From Rhodospirillales bacterium (GTDB taxonomy: Bacteria; Pseudomonadota; Gammaproteobacteria; Steroidobacterales; Rariloculaceae), in contig JAHEEO010000071.1 in NCBI GenBank assembly GCA_024640665.1, positions 1 through 12,788 of the forward strand: a stretch of DNA of 12,788 bases. The letters are read 5' to 3'. The translations under genes were made by a program, and so were the position numbers. Numbering within the stretch: the first letter of the stretch is position 1; each line of letters opens with the position of its first letter. The notes beneath the pieces are model-generated. The model was given only the letters and a program-made list of their open reading frames with translations, did not search any database and had not been told where the DNA came from. Of this stretch, positions 1-5,592 are shown piece after piece.

Positions 1-466
1 ATATTGCTTTGATTCTACTCCATTGAAATATCGAATTGGCTGTGTCGGTAACGCACGTCGAAAGCAGTCAAGCAGATTCTGTACTTAAAGTTGCTCCGGA
101 AGACGCGTCGGCCGATGCAGTTTGCCGTTTTTCTTTCAGAACGCTGTTTCAGGAGCAGAAACGCGCTGAATTGGGGTGCCTGCCGGACATTGTGCAGCTC
201 ATGGTAGACAATCTTGACGCTTGGTGGCGCATGCTGATGGCATCGATCTCGCGGAGAAGTCCGAGTCTTATTTCCGCCAATCCCTCAACTGATGGTAAAA
301 TTTCGGCCTTTCTCGGCCAGCGATCAATGCAAATAAGCGGCTGGAACATCAATAGAACGGCAGTTTGGGTTCGCCATTTCCGGTCGAAACCACGTTTAGC
401 TGTCCGCAGTTTCCGGCGAAACGCAGTTGGTGAAACGCGGTTAAGGATATATTTTAGGAGTAAGTC
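1..466. other. Region without a convincing gene upstream of the cupin operon
   Basis: I see no gene I would defend here. A plus-strand reading frame opens at a TTG near 36 and runs to 680. Its translation is low-complexity, rich in Arg and Ser, has no recognisable domain, and overlaps the first 214 bases of the well-supported cupin gene, so I treat it as spurious. The minus-strand frame at 149-523 is Arg/Cys-rich and equally unconvincing. The stretch does contain several GTTTC...GAAAC dyads (146-162, 377-389, 409-422) and a 14-bp-period direct repeat of GAAACGC (418-424 and 432-438), listed separately. I found no sigma70 promoter with good spacing. The cupin start must be served from here or from further upstream. 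Confidence 0.6.
377..438. promoter_or_regulatory. Cluster of GTTTC/GAAAC dyads upstream of the cupin-SDR operon
   Basis: TTTC-N5-GAAA lies at 377-389, a perfect GTTTC-CGGC-GAAAC dyad at 409-422, and GAAACGC occurs at both 418-424 and 432-438. A related dyad, GTTTC-N7-GAAAC, is at 146-162. The last copies end about 30 bases before the ATG at 467. Repeated half-sites this close to a start are what a dimeric repressor or activator site looks like. The arms are only 5 bp, however, and I cannot name the regulator. Confidence 0.25.
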
Positions 467-1369
467 ATGCATATTTTCATCTCTGCGGCCGACATCGCGC
501 CATCGCCGGCATTTCCAGAACATAGTTCCGGCTATCGGCGGTTCTCATTGTCCGACCGTTCTATCGGTGCCGTGCATTCGGGCTGGGGTATGTGCGAACT
601 TGATGCTGATGGGCATGTCGATTCGCATCTGCAGTCATTCGAAAAGAGCTTTTATGTGTTGTCGGGTAATCCGGTGCTGATACTCGACGGTCGAGGTTAT
701 CGTCTTTCGCCGGGTGCATGCGGGCTCATCCCAGTTGGCATGAAGCAGGCTTGGTTAGGGCCAGAAACCGGCACTGCCAGCTGGATCGACATGAACACGC
801 CGGTTCCCAAAGGCGAGAATTTTGCCGATGACACGTATTTCCTCGGCCCGCCGCCGAAGGTCGTTATCGGAGATCTCGATATTCGCGACCCGTCGTCGCG
901 GCATCTCTTCCGTATGGCAGATGACGACATCAAAGTCGACGCGCTGCGCACAGGTTTAAAGAAGGATGCGCCGAAGGTCTCGGCAAGTATGGCTACGGCG
1001 CTACTGGTCTACAGTGGCATCTCGCTCAAGATGCTCGTTGATCAGCGCCTCGATGCCGCCCTGCATACGATGTTCATGGTCGAGTACGAACCCGGTGGCA
1101 ATGCGCATCCGCATGATCATCCGTTGGAAGAGGCCTACTACATTGTGGATGGTGAGGTCGAAGCCTGGGCTGACGACGACAAGTATCTGATGAAAGCTGG
1201 CGATTTTCTGTGGGCCGGTGTGGGTTGCACGCACGCTTTCTATAACCGCAGCGACACAACAGTTCGCTGGCTCGAAACTCAGTCGCCGCAGCCGCCCGAA
1301 CGTCACTCCTACCGCTTCGCACGCGACTGGGAGTACTTTGCCGAGCAATTAAAGAAGGAAACCGCCTGA
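467..1369 (+). CDS. Bicupin domain protein (double-stranded beta-helix, COG3257-like)
   Basis: A 300-residue cytoplasmic protein with two cupin barrels, at roughly residues 35-110 and 200-275. The C-terminal cupin has a nearly canonical metal site: motif 1 is H216-x-H218-x3-E222-x6-G229, and motif 2 runs G245 to H256 and N260 with the usual Pro replaced by Gly251. The N-terminal cupin is degenerate: its first ligand position is Asp52, H54 and E59 remain, and the motif-2 His is Gln94. A single C-terminal metal centre in a bicupin of this size is the arrangement of (S)-ureidoglycine aminohydrolase and its relatives. No purine or allantoin genes are nearby, so that substrate is not supported. 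The start is fixed by AGGAG at 456-460, six bases before the ATG. The stop overlaps the next gene's start by one base (TGATG), so the two are translationally coupled. Family assignment is firm; substrate unknown. Confidence 0.85.
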   Translation: MHIFISAADIAPSPAFPEHSSGYRRFSLSDRSIGAVHSGWGMCELDADGHVDSHLQSFEKSFYVLSGNPVLILDGRGYRLSPGACGLIPVGMKQAWLGPETGTASWIDMNTPVPKGENFADDTYFLGPPPKVVIGDLDIRDPSSRHLFRMADDDIKVDALRTGLKKDAPKVSASMATALLVYSGISLKMLVDQRLDAALHTMFMVEYEPGGNAHPHDHPLEEAYYIVDGEVEAWADDDKYLMKAGDFLWAGVGCTHAFYNRSDTTVRWLETQSPQPPERHSYRFARDWEYFAEQLKKETA

Positions 1370-2076
1370 TGAGTGAAAAACTAGACGCAAAGGTATTGAT
1401 CGTCGGCGGCACTGGCGGGATCGGCCGCGCATTGGCCGAGCGTTACGCTTCGCTGGGTAGCGAAGTTGTGATCACCAGTCGCGATGCAGGCAAAGCCGCG
1501 TCGATCGCCGCCGAAATCGGTCCGAATGTCCGGGGCATCGCGCTCGACATCGCAGAACCTGAAGGGATCGCCGGAATGCTGGCCGACGTGGGCCAGATTG
1601 ACCGGCTCCTGATCGTCGCAATTGAGCGTGATTCGAACACGGTGCGGAACTACGACATCGCTAAGGCGCGCAGGGCCGTGACCGTCAAGCTCGTCGGTTA
1701 TACCGAAGTCGTCCACGCTATGCTCGATCGTATGAGTGAAAGGGCATCGGTTGTCATATTCGGTGGTCTGGCCGGCGAACGCCCGTATCCTGGCTCGACG
1801 ACGGTTACGATGGTTAACGGCGCCGTGCGGAGCATGATCAAAACAATGGCTGTCGAGCTCGCACCGATCCGCTTTAATGCGATCCATCCGGGAATTATCG
1901 GTGATACACCGGCCTGGGCCGACAAGCCGGAAGCGCTGGCAGAGGTGGCCGCGCGCACGCCTGGAGGCCGGCTCGCGACAACTGCGGATGTGGTTGACGC
2001 GGTAAAATTCCTGTTCAACAACAGAGGTGTCAATGGCGTCAACCTCACCATCGACGGCGGCTGGATGCTGCAATAG
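1369..2076 (+). CDS. SDR-fold protein lacking the canonical Tyr-x3-Lys active site
   Basis: A 235-residue Rossmann-fold protein of the short-chain dehydrogenase/reductase (SDR) superfamily. The N-terminal cofactor loop GGTGGIG is at 13-19. Arg38 after beta-2 (TSRDA) suggests NADP(H) preference. The C-terminal part is typical of SDRs: ELAPIRFNAIHPG at 163-175 and NLTIDGGWMLQ at the end. The catalytic region is not typical. Aligning AVRSM (152-156) with the usual SKAAVRSL puts Val146 at the Tyr position and Asn150 at the Lys position, and the Ser strand reads VVIFGGLAG (128-136). The NNAG motif is also absent (VAIERD, 83-88). This may be a subfamily with altered chemistry or a non-catalytic binder. 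Its ATG overlaps the stop of the cupin gene, so the two very likely act on the same pathway. I do not know the substrate. Confidence 0.85.
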   Translation: MSEKLDAKVLIVGGTGGIGRALAERYASLGSEVVITSRDAGKAASIAAEIGPNVRGIALDIAEPEGIAGMLADVGQIDRLLIVAIERDSNTVRNYDIAKARRAVTVKLVGYTEVVHAMLDRMSERASVVIFGGLAGERPYPGSTTVTMVNGAVRSMIKTMAVELAPIRFNAIHPGIIGDTPAWADKPEALAEVAARTPGGRLATTADVVDAVKFLFNNRGVNGVNLTIDGGWMLQ

Positions 2077-2139
2077 CTGCAGCTGGAACACTGCGTCAAA
2101 AGACTTCAGCTAGTTACTTACTTACGACAGAGGACAGTC

Positions 2140-2871
2140 ATGAATTCTATTAAGACGAGATTACGTGTATTGGGTGTTTTGTTAATCGGCTCAAGCACAG
2201 CTGCGTTCGCAGTGGACTCAGGGTTCATGGCCGCCTTGCAGTCTGATGCACGCCCGGCAGAGGCCAAAGCCCGCGATGGCATTCGTCGCCCGGCTCAGGT
2301 GATGGAATTGCTGGGCGTTGAGTCTGGTATGACCGTGGTTGATATAGAGGCACTGGGTGGGTGGTATACGGAAGTGCTCTCTGCGGCCGTTGGACCCAGC
2401 GGTCGAGTGATTGCGCAGGTTGGACCAAGAGGATTACAACAAGACGACGGCGCGCCATCACGTGCGCAAGGGCAGCGGCTCGGCAATGTCGAAGTGGTAT
2501 TCGAGGACTTATCGAGCCTTGATGACAATTCTGCCGACGCAGCGGTAACTGCGCTGAATTTGCACGACTACTTTATTTTCTTTGGTGGTGACGAAGGCGT
2601 CGCCGGCTACTTGGAATCTATTTACAACGTGTTAAAGCCCAATGGGCGGGCTGCCATCATCGATCACGAAGGCAGCGAAGGCATGAACAATAATGAATTG
2701 CATCGAATTCCTGCCGCCTATGCGAAGCGCATGATCGAGCAAGCGGGTTTTGAAATAGTCGTCGAGTCAGATCTGCTTCACACTAATGCAGATGATCATT
2801 CACTTTCGATTAGAGATCCGTCACTTGGCCGCAATACGGATCGCTTTTTGTTCATCGTGAGGAAACCATAA
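2140..2871 (+). CDS. Exported methyltransferase-like protein (COG4798 type)
   Basis: A 243-residue protein with a Sec signal peptide (basic n-region KTRLR, hydrophobic core, likely cleavage after AFA at 22-24). The mature part is a class I SAM-methyltransferase fold: motif I region VVDIEALGGWYTEVL (66-80), an acidic strand near NVEVVFEDL (116-124), LNLHDYF (140-145), and LKPNGRAAIIDH (165-176). The GGWYTE block and the terminal DP..GR.TDRF....RKP pattern (from about 227) are what I recall of COG4798 predicted methyltransferases. One Gly of the family's PGGGWYTE loop is Leu72, so cofactor binding may be weak. AGAGGA at 2129-2134, five bases before the ATG, sets the start. The gene lies 63 bases after the SDR gene and may be cotranscribed. 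Methylation in the periplasm is unexplained because SAM is cytosolic, so another ligand or a non-enzymatic role is possible. Confidence 0.75.
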   Translation: MNSIKTRLRVLGVLLIGSSTAAFAVDSGFMAALQSDARPAEAKARDGIRRPAQVMELLGVESGMTVVDIEALGGWYTEVLSAAVGPSGRVIAQVGPRGLQQDDGAPSRAQGQRLGNVEVVFEDLSSLDDNSADAAVTALNLHDYFIFFGGDEGVAGYLESIYNVLKPNGRAAIIDHEGSEGMNNNELHRIPAAYAKRMIEQAGFEIVVESDLLHTNADDHSLSIRDPSLGRNTDRFLFIVRKP

Positions 2872-2959
2872 GGACATACTGCTTAAATACCCGGGTGTAT
2901 GCTGTGTGTGATCGGCCTCAGTTTGTGGCGCACATAAGCTCAACAGTTAGGAGAGCAGC

Positions 2960-3733
2960 ATGAAAACGATAGACCCTAAAAAACGCGTTTTATCTGACAA
3001 CGGCTATATGACTGATCGGCGCAGCCTGCTGAAGAGCGCAGTTTCTGGGTTCTCTGCCGGCTTGCTGGGCGCACCTATTGCCGCCTATGCTCAGAATGGC
3101 CGTGCGGTTGACGCGCCCGAGAACATCCGCGCATTTCACCAGTCGCACCAACTCAAGCCACTGCCGTTTGCAGCATCTAGTCTGGAAGGCCTTTCAGCGC
3201 GGTTGATCGAGTCGCATTGGTCAAACAACTATGGTGGTTCTGTGCGTGCGCTCAACGAGACTAACCGACGCTTAGCAGCAGCGCTGGCTGACCCAGACTT
3301 GCCCGCCTTCACTTACAACGACTTGAAGCGCGAACATTTGATGCGCACGGGTTCAGTGGTTTTGCACGAACTGTATTTCGATAACTTAGGCGGCGGCGGA
3401 CAAACATCCGCTGCACTGCGCAGTGCGCTAGCAAACGCTTTTGGGGATTTCTCGAGATGGGAATCCGAGTACAGACGAATTGCTGCGGGTCTCGGAGGAG
3501 GGGCTGGTTGGGTCGTACTCGGATACAATCGTCACTTTGGTGTGCTTGAAAACTATTGGATGGCCGATCACATGCATGCGCCTGTGCACACGGTCCCCTT
3601 ACTCGTTATGGATATGTACGAGCATTCGTATCAAATGGATTACGGGGCCGCCACAGCACGCTACATTGATGCGTTTTTTGCCAACATCAATTGGGACACG
3701 GTGATGGGGCGGATCGAAGGGCTTGGCGTCTAA
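2960..3733 (+). CDS. Tat-exported Fe/Mn superoxide dismutase-like protein
   Basis: A 257-residue protein of the Fe/Mn superoxide dismutase (SOD) family behind a twin-arginine signal: R20-R21-S-L-L-K25, a hydrophobic stretch to about residue 41, likely cleavage after AYA (42-44). Periplasmic location follows. All four metal ligands can be placed: H86, H136 (VLHEL), D218 and H222 (DMYEH). The C-terminal pattern YIDAFFANINWDTV (235-248) is diagnostic. The second shell is unusual. Counted from H86, the positions of E. coli MnSOD His30 and Tyr34 hold Asn90 and Ser94. Trp85 and Trp169 correspond to Phe140 and Tyr220. The usual Gln/His hydrogen-bonding position falls in a His-rich loop (H204, H206, H210). 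AGGAG at 2949-2953 supports the ATG at 2960; an internal ATG at 3008 would also keep the Tat motif. SOD activity is plausible but not assured. Confidence 0.85.
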   Translation: MKTIDPKKRVLSDNGYMTDRRSLLKSAVSGFSAGLLGAPIAAYAQNGRAVDAPENIRAFHQSHQLKPLPFAASSLEGLSARLIESHWSNNYGGSVRALNETNRRLAAALADPDLPAFTYNDLKREHLMRTGSVVLHELYFDNLGGGGQTSAALRSALANAFGDFSRWESEYRRIAAGLGGGAGWVVLGYNRHFGVLENYWMADHMHAPVHTVPLLVMDMYEHSYQMDYGAATARYIDAFFANINWDTVMGRIEGLGV

Positions 3734-3787
3734 GTGCAGGCCGAGTAGTTAATCCTCGGTTTATTGGTGCCGTTGTCTGAGATTAAC

Positions 3788-3817
3788 CCCGCCGTCGCGG
3801 CAGATAGCGACGGCGGG
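3788..3817. terminator. GC-rich hairpin between convergent genes
   Basis: CCCGCCGTCGC (3788-3798) and GCGACGGCGGG (3807-3817) form a perfect 11-bp stem around an 8-base loop. It lies 54 bases past the SOD-like stop and 41 bases from the stop of the convergent secreted protein, so it can serve both strands. No clear U-tract follows on either strand, so it is not a textbook intrinsic terminator; it may stabilise 3' ends or work with Rho. Confidence 0.6.
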
Positions 3818-3858
3818 ACTTCATATGCGAAAATTAGTCTCCGTTTAGAACTGCTGCG

Positions 3859-4494
3859 TTATTTTTCCCAATAAGGCTGCGGTTCTTGCTTGGCGTTCTT
3901 TAGGACATGACTGGTCGTTTCAGTTTCAGTCAATGTCACGATGCCGTCTTCCGCATCGATCTTAACCGCTGCTGCAACAGACATCGTTCCGGTGCCGATT
4001 CCATCGCCATCTAAATACAACTCGATGACGCTGTATTCAGGTTGGCTGTTACCGTCAGTGTCTGCGGCTTGCCAGGCCTTGTTGCCGTAAGAACCCACGG
4101 CCTTGTCCGTCACGAAAGTCACTCGTTGGTTGCCGTTGATTGTGGTGCGGTGGGCATACTTCACCGAATAGCCGACGCTGCTGTTACTTGGCCAAACGTA
4201 ACCGAGTGTGGAAAAGTCAGATAGTGATTCTTGAATATCCGTAGCGCTCGACAATGCGGATAACACATCCTTGCGGGCGTCCGCGTCAGGCCACTCCAGC
4301 ACTTCTATTCTGAGTGTGACTTCGCTGGGCGTCATGGCGGTCGTTGTTGCTGTGAATGTATCGGGTACGGCCCGCGCGTGAGTTTGAACACTGCTCAAGC
4401 CAAGCAGTAACCAGGCAAAAACCGTAGCTGGCGGGCTAGCGAAAATCCTTGCGGCCATAAAAACGCTTCGTTTCAGGTGTAAATCGAGTCTCAT
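3859..4494 (-). CDS. Secreted protein of unknown function
   Basis: A 211-residue protein with a long N-terminal signal: a basic n-region (MRLDLHLKR), a hydrophobic stretch at about 23-36, and likely cleavage after the ARA at 40-42. The mature part looks beta-rich and acidic, ending in PYWEK. It carries LGYVWPSNSSVGYSVKYA (97-114), then VTFVTDKAVG (125-134), then a conserved-looking ELYLDGDGIGTGTMSVA block (158-174). I recognise this as a family of exported hypothetical proteins but know of no function. There are no cysteines. The start is set by AGGAGGGA, placed 6 bases or so before the ATG at 4494; a further in-frame ATG at 4536 would lie upstream of that SD and is unlikely. The gene has its own promoter and faces away from the MarR operon. 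Confidence 0.75.
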   Translation of the reverse strand: MRLDLHLKRSVFMAARIFASPPATVFAWLLLGLSSVQTHARAVPDTFTATTTAMTPSEVTLRIEVLEWPDADARKDVLSALSSATDIQESLSDFSTLGYVWPSNSSVGYSVKYAHRTTINGNQRVTFVTDKAVGSYGNKAWQAADTDGNSQPEYSVIELYLDGDGIGTGTMSVAAAVKIDAEDGIVTLTETETTSHVLKNAKQEPQPYWEK

Positions 4495-4537
4495 GATTTT
4501 CTCCCTCCTATGCGCAGATGAACAAACAGACTGCATT

Positions 4538-4565
4538 TTTATAGGTCGGCCGTATGAAATTTCAA
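4538..4565 (-). promoter_or_regulatory. Sigma70-type promoter for the secreted protein
   Basis: Read on the minus strand, TTGAAA (4565-4560), a 16-base spacer and TATAAA (4543-4538) lie upstream of the ATG at 4494. The leader would be roughly 35-40 bases and contains the strong AGGAGGGA site. Both boxes are close to consensus. Confidence 0.6.
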
Positions 4566-4662
4566 GAGCTGAGCCCGAAAACGTGAAAAAATGCTTTATG
4601 TTTCTTGAAGATTTTTACGGGCTAACCCACTAAGCGAGAGTCTCTAATTAACGGCTAGGGCA

Positions 4663-4679
4663 TCTAACGCTTCGTTAGA
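4663..4679. promoter_or_regulatory. Perfect 7-bp dyad just upstream of the MarR promoter
   Basis: TCTAACG (4663-4669), CTT, then CGTTAGA (4673-4679) form a perfect inverted repeat ending seven bases before the -35 box of the MarR promoter. It sits between divergent promoters. It could be an activator or second-repressor site. It is not placed or flanked like a terminator: the A-run lies downstream on the plus strand and there is no T-run. Confidence 0.3.
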
Positions 4680-4685
4680 AAAAAC

Positions 4686-4715
4686 TTGACAAGCGGATAG
4701 TCATAATGACAATAT
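4686..4715 (+). promoter_or_regulatory. Promoter of the MarR operon
   Basis: A consensus -35 box TTGACA (4686-4691) is followed 17-18 bases later by ACAATA (4709-4714) or CAATAT (4710-4715) as the -10 element. The -10 lies wholly inside the inverted repeat described next, so repressor bound there would block RNA polymerase. Confidence 0.65.
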
Positions 4716-4727
4716 AGTTGTCATTAT
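4703..4727. promoter_or_regulatory. Probable MarR operator (10-bp inverted repeat)
   Basis: ATAATGACAA (4703-4712), a TATAG spacer, and TTGTCATTAT (4718-4727) form a perfect inverted repeat of 10-bp arms. The half-site recurs: GTCAT-A-ATGAC is a nested palindrome at 4700-4710, and TGACAA also occurs at 4687-4692 inside the -35 box, exactly 20 bp before its copy at 4707-4712. Size, symmetry and overlap with the -10 box fit autorepression by the MarR protein encoded just downstream. No binding data are implied. Confidence 0.7.
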
Positions 4728-4751
4728 ATCGAATTCCTTTGGTCTGCGACT

Positions 4752-4826
4752 ATGCAAATGCTTGAATCTAGTGAGCCCAACAAAGAACCGTCTGCGTCAA
4801 TCCGTTGGTGGACTCGGGATGAATAA
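4752..4826 (+). other. Possible short upstream reading frame overlapping the MarR start
   Basis: ATG at 4752 (and in-frame at 4758) opens a 24-codon frame ending TAA at 4824-4826, eight bases past the start of the MarR ATG at 4819. It has no good Shine-Dalgarno site. If translated, its termination would be coupled to MarR initiation. It may equally be chance. Confidence 0.15.
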
Positions 4827-5307
4827 GTCCCAACAAGAAGAGTTCTACGAGCTCGCATCTGCGGTACGCAGCCTGTTTCACAAACTTGGAGATGGCGTTG
4901 CAGCGCTGCACGAAGATTCAGCAGTCTCGGCGGGTATGCGTGCGGTGTTGGAAACCCTTGTCGACGGCGGTCCGCAAACTGTCCCGCATATGGCGCGCGT
5001 CCGGCCAGTTACGCGGCAGCATATTCAAGTCTTGGTCAACTCACTTATAGACGAAGGCTTAGTCGAATACATTGACAACCCAGCGCATAAGAAATCCAAG
5101 CTGGTTTGTGCCACCCAGAAAGGCGATCAACTGTTTCACGCGATGCGCAATCGAGAGACGCATGCGCTTAGGTCATTAGCCGTCGAGCCGTCATCACAGG
5201 ACTTGGTCGCAGCGACCACCGTGCTCAAGAACTTGATATCGGCCTTCGAAGGTCAACAGTGGCAATCCATTATTGCCAGGCATGCTTCTACTAACGAGGA
5301 GAAATGA
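4819..5307 (+). CDS. MarR-family transcriptional regulator
   Basis: A 162-residue winged helix-turn-helix protein, close to the usual 140-165 of MarR regulators. N-terminal helices (about 5-30) and C-terminal helices (about 125-152) would form the dimerisation domain. The central domain has RAVLETLVDGGPQTVPHMAR (41-60), a recognition helix around PVTRQHIQVLVNSLIDEGLV (63-82), and a wing carrying IDNPAHKKSKL (85-95) followed by TQKG. MarR dimers bind short palindromes and release them on binding phenolic, lipophilic or oxidising signals; no ligand can be read here. I prefer ATG 4819, which gives a family-typical N-terminus; a TTG at 4762 would add 19 unconvincing residues. The SD is weak. It is first in a three-gene operon whose promoter overlaps a strong inverted repeat, so autorepression is likely. 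The stop is two bases before the next ATG. Confidence 0.85.
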   Translation: MNKSQQEEFYELASAVRSLFHKLGDGVAALHEDSAVSAGMRAVLETLVDGGPQTVPHMARVRPVTRQHIQVLVNSLIDEGLVEYIDNPAHKKSKLVCATQKGDQLFHAMRNRETHALRSLAVEPSSQDLVAATTVLKNLISAFEGQQWQSIIARHASTNEEK

Positions 5308-5308
5308 T

Positions 5309-5551
5309 ATGAATTCAGGCAAAGAGCCAAGAACAGGAATTAGCATCCATCGCTATGCAAGCGGGGCCGCGAAAGCCGTAGCCATCACTTTGTTTCTTTC
5401 AGTGCTGGTGCTAGTGGCATGGAACATGTTTGCACCAGATCTATTCGATTTGCCGCGAGCCCAGTTTAAACAATCGCTAGGTATCGTTGTCTTCGTCAGC
5501 GTTTTCGTCTCTATGCGCGGCATTCCCAGGCGACATTCGGTTTTGAAATGA
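5309..5551 (+). CDS. Small two-helix membrane protein in the MarR operon
   Basis: An 80-residue protein with two predicted membrane helices at about 22-41 and 56-70, and basic ends (RYASGAAK near the first helix, RGIPRRH after the second). Both termini are probably cytoplasmic. The loop and second helix carry a W-N-x3-P-x-L-F-x-L-P-x3-F-x-Q-x-L-G pattern (38-58), which I recognise from other small bacterial inner-membrane proteins of unknown function. The start at 5309 is chosen because GAGGAG (5297-5302) sits seven bases upstream; an in-frame ATG at 5273 would overlap the MarR gene. It begins two bases after the MarR stop, so it shares that gene's regulation. No function can be assigned. Confidence 0.75.
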   Translation: MNSGKEPRTGISIHRYASGAAKAVAITLFLSVLVLVAWNMFAPDLFDLPRAQFKQSLGIVVFVSVFVSMRGIPRRHSVLK

Positions 5552-5592
5552 GCTTGGGATTTCACAGCACCACTTTTCTATGAGCAGGCACA

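Noticed and set aside
36..680. 214-codon plus-strand reading frame with a TTG start
   Set aside because: Overlaps the well-supported cupin gene in another frame; Arg/Ser-rich with no domain pattern and no SD.
1381..2091. 236-codon minus-strand frame opposite the SDR gene
   Set aside because: Its translation is rich in Arg, Cys and His with no motif; a typical mirror of a GC-rich coding frame. The plus-strand SDR is clear.
2074..2112. TAGCTG...CAGCTA inverted repeat after the SDR gene as a terminator
   Set aside because: 6-bp stem with a 27-base loop and no T-run; too weak to call.
2889..2896. ACCCGGGT palindrome in the gap before the SOD-like gene
   Set aside because: Only 8 bp, no longer symmetry, and common by chance in moderate-GC DNA.
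4495..4536. Longer N-terminus for the secreted protein starting at 4536
   Set aside because: The strong AGGAGGGA site lies between 4536 and 4494 and serves the downstream ATG; the extra 14 residues would also spoil the signal peptide, and the -10 box almost abuts 4536.
4762..4818. TTG start extending the MarR protein by 19 residues
   Set aside because: The extension has no family resemblance and a rare start codon. ATG 4819 gives a normal MarR N-terminus, although its SD is weak.
5273..5308. Upstream ATG for the small membrane protein
   Set aside because: Would overlap the MarR 3' end, while GAGGAG is perfectly placed for ATG 5309.
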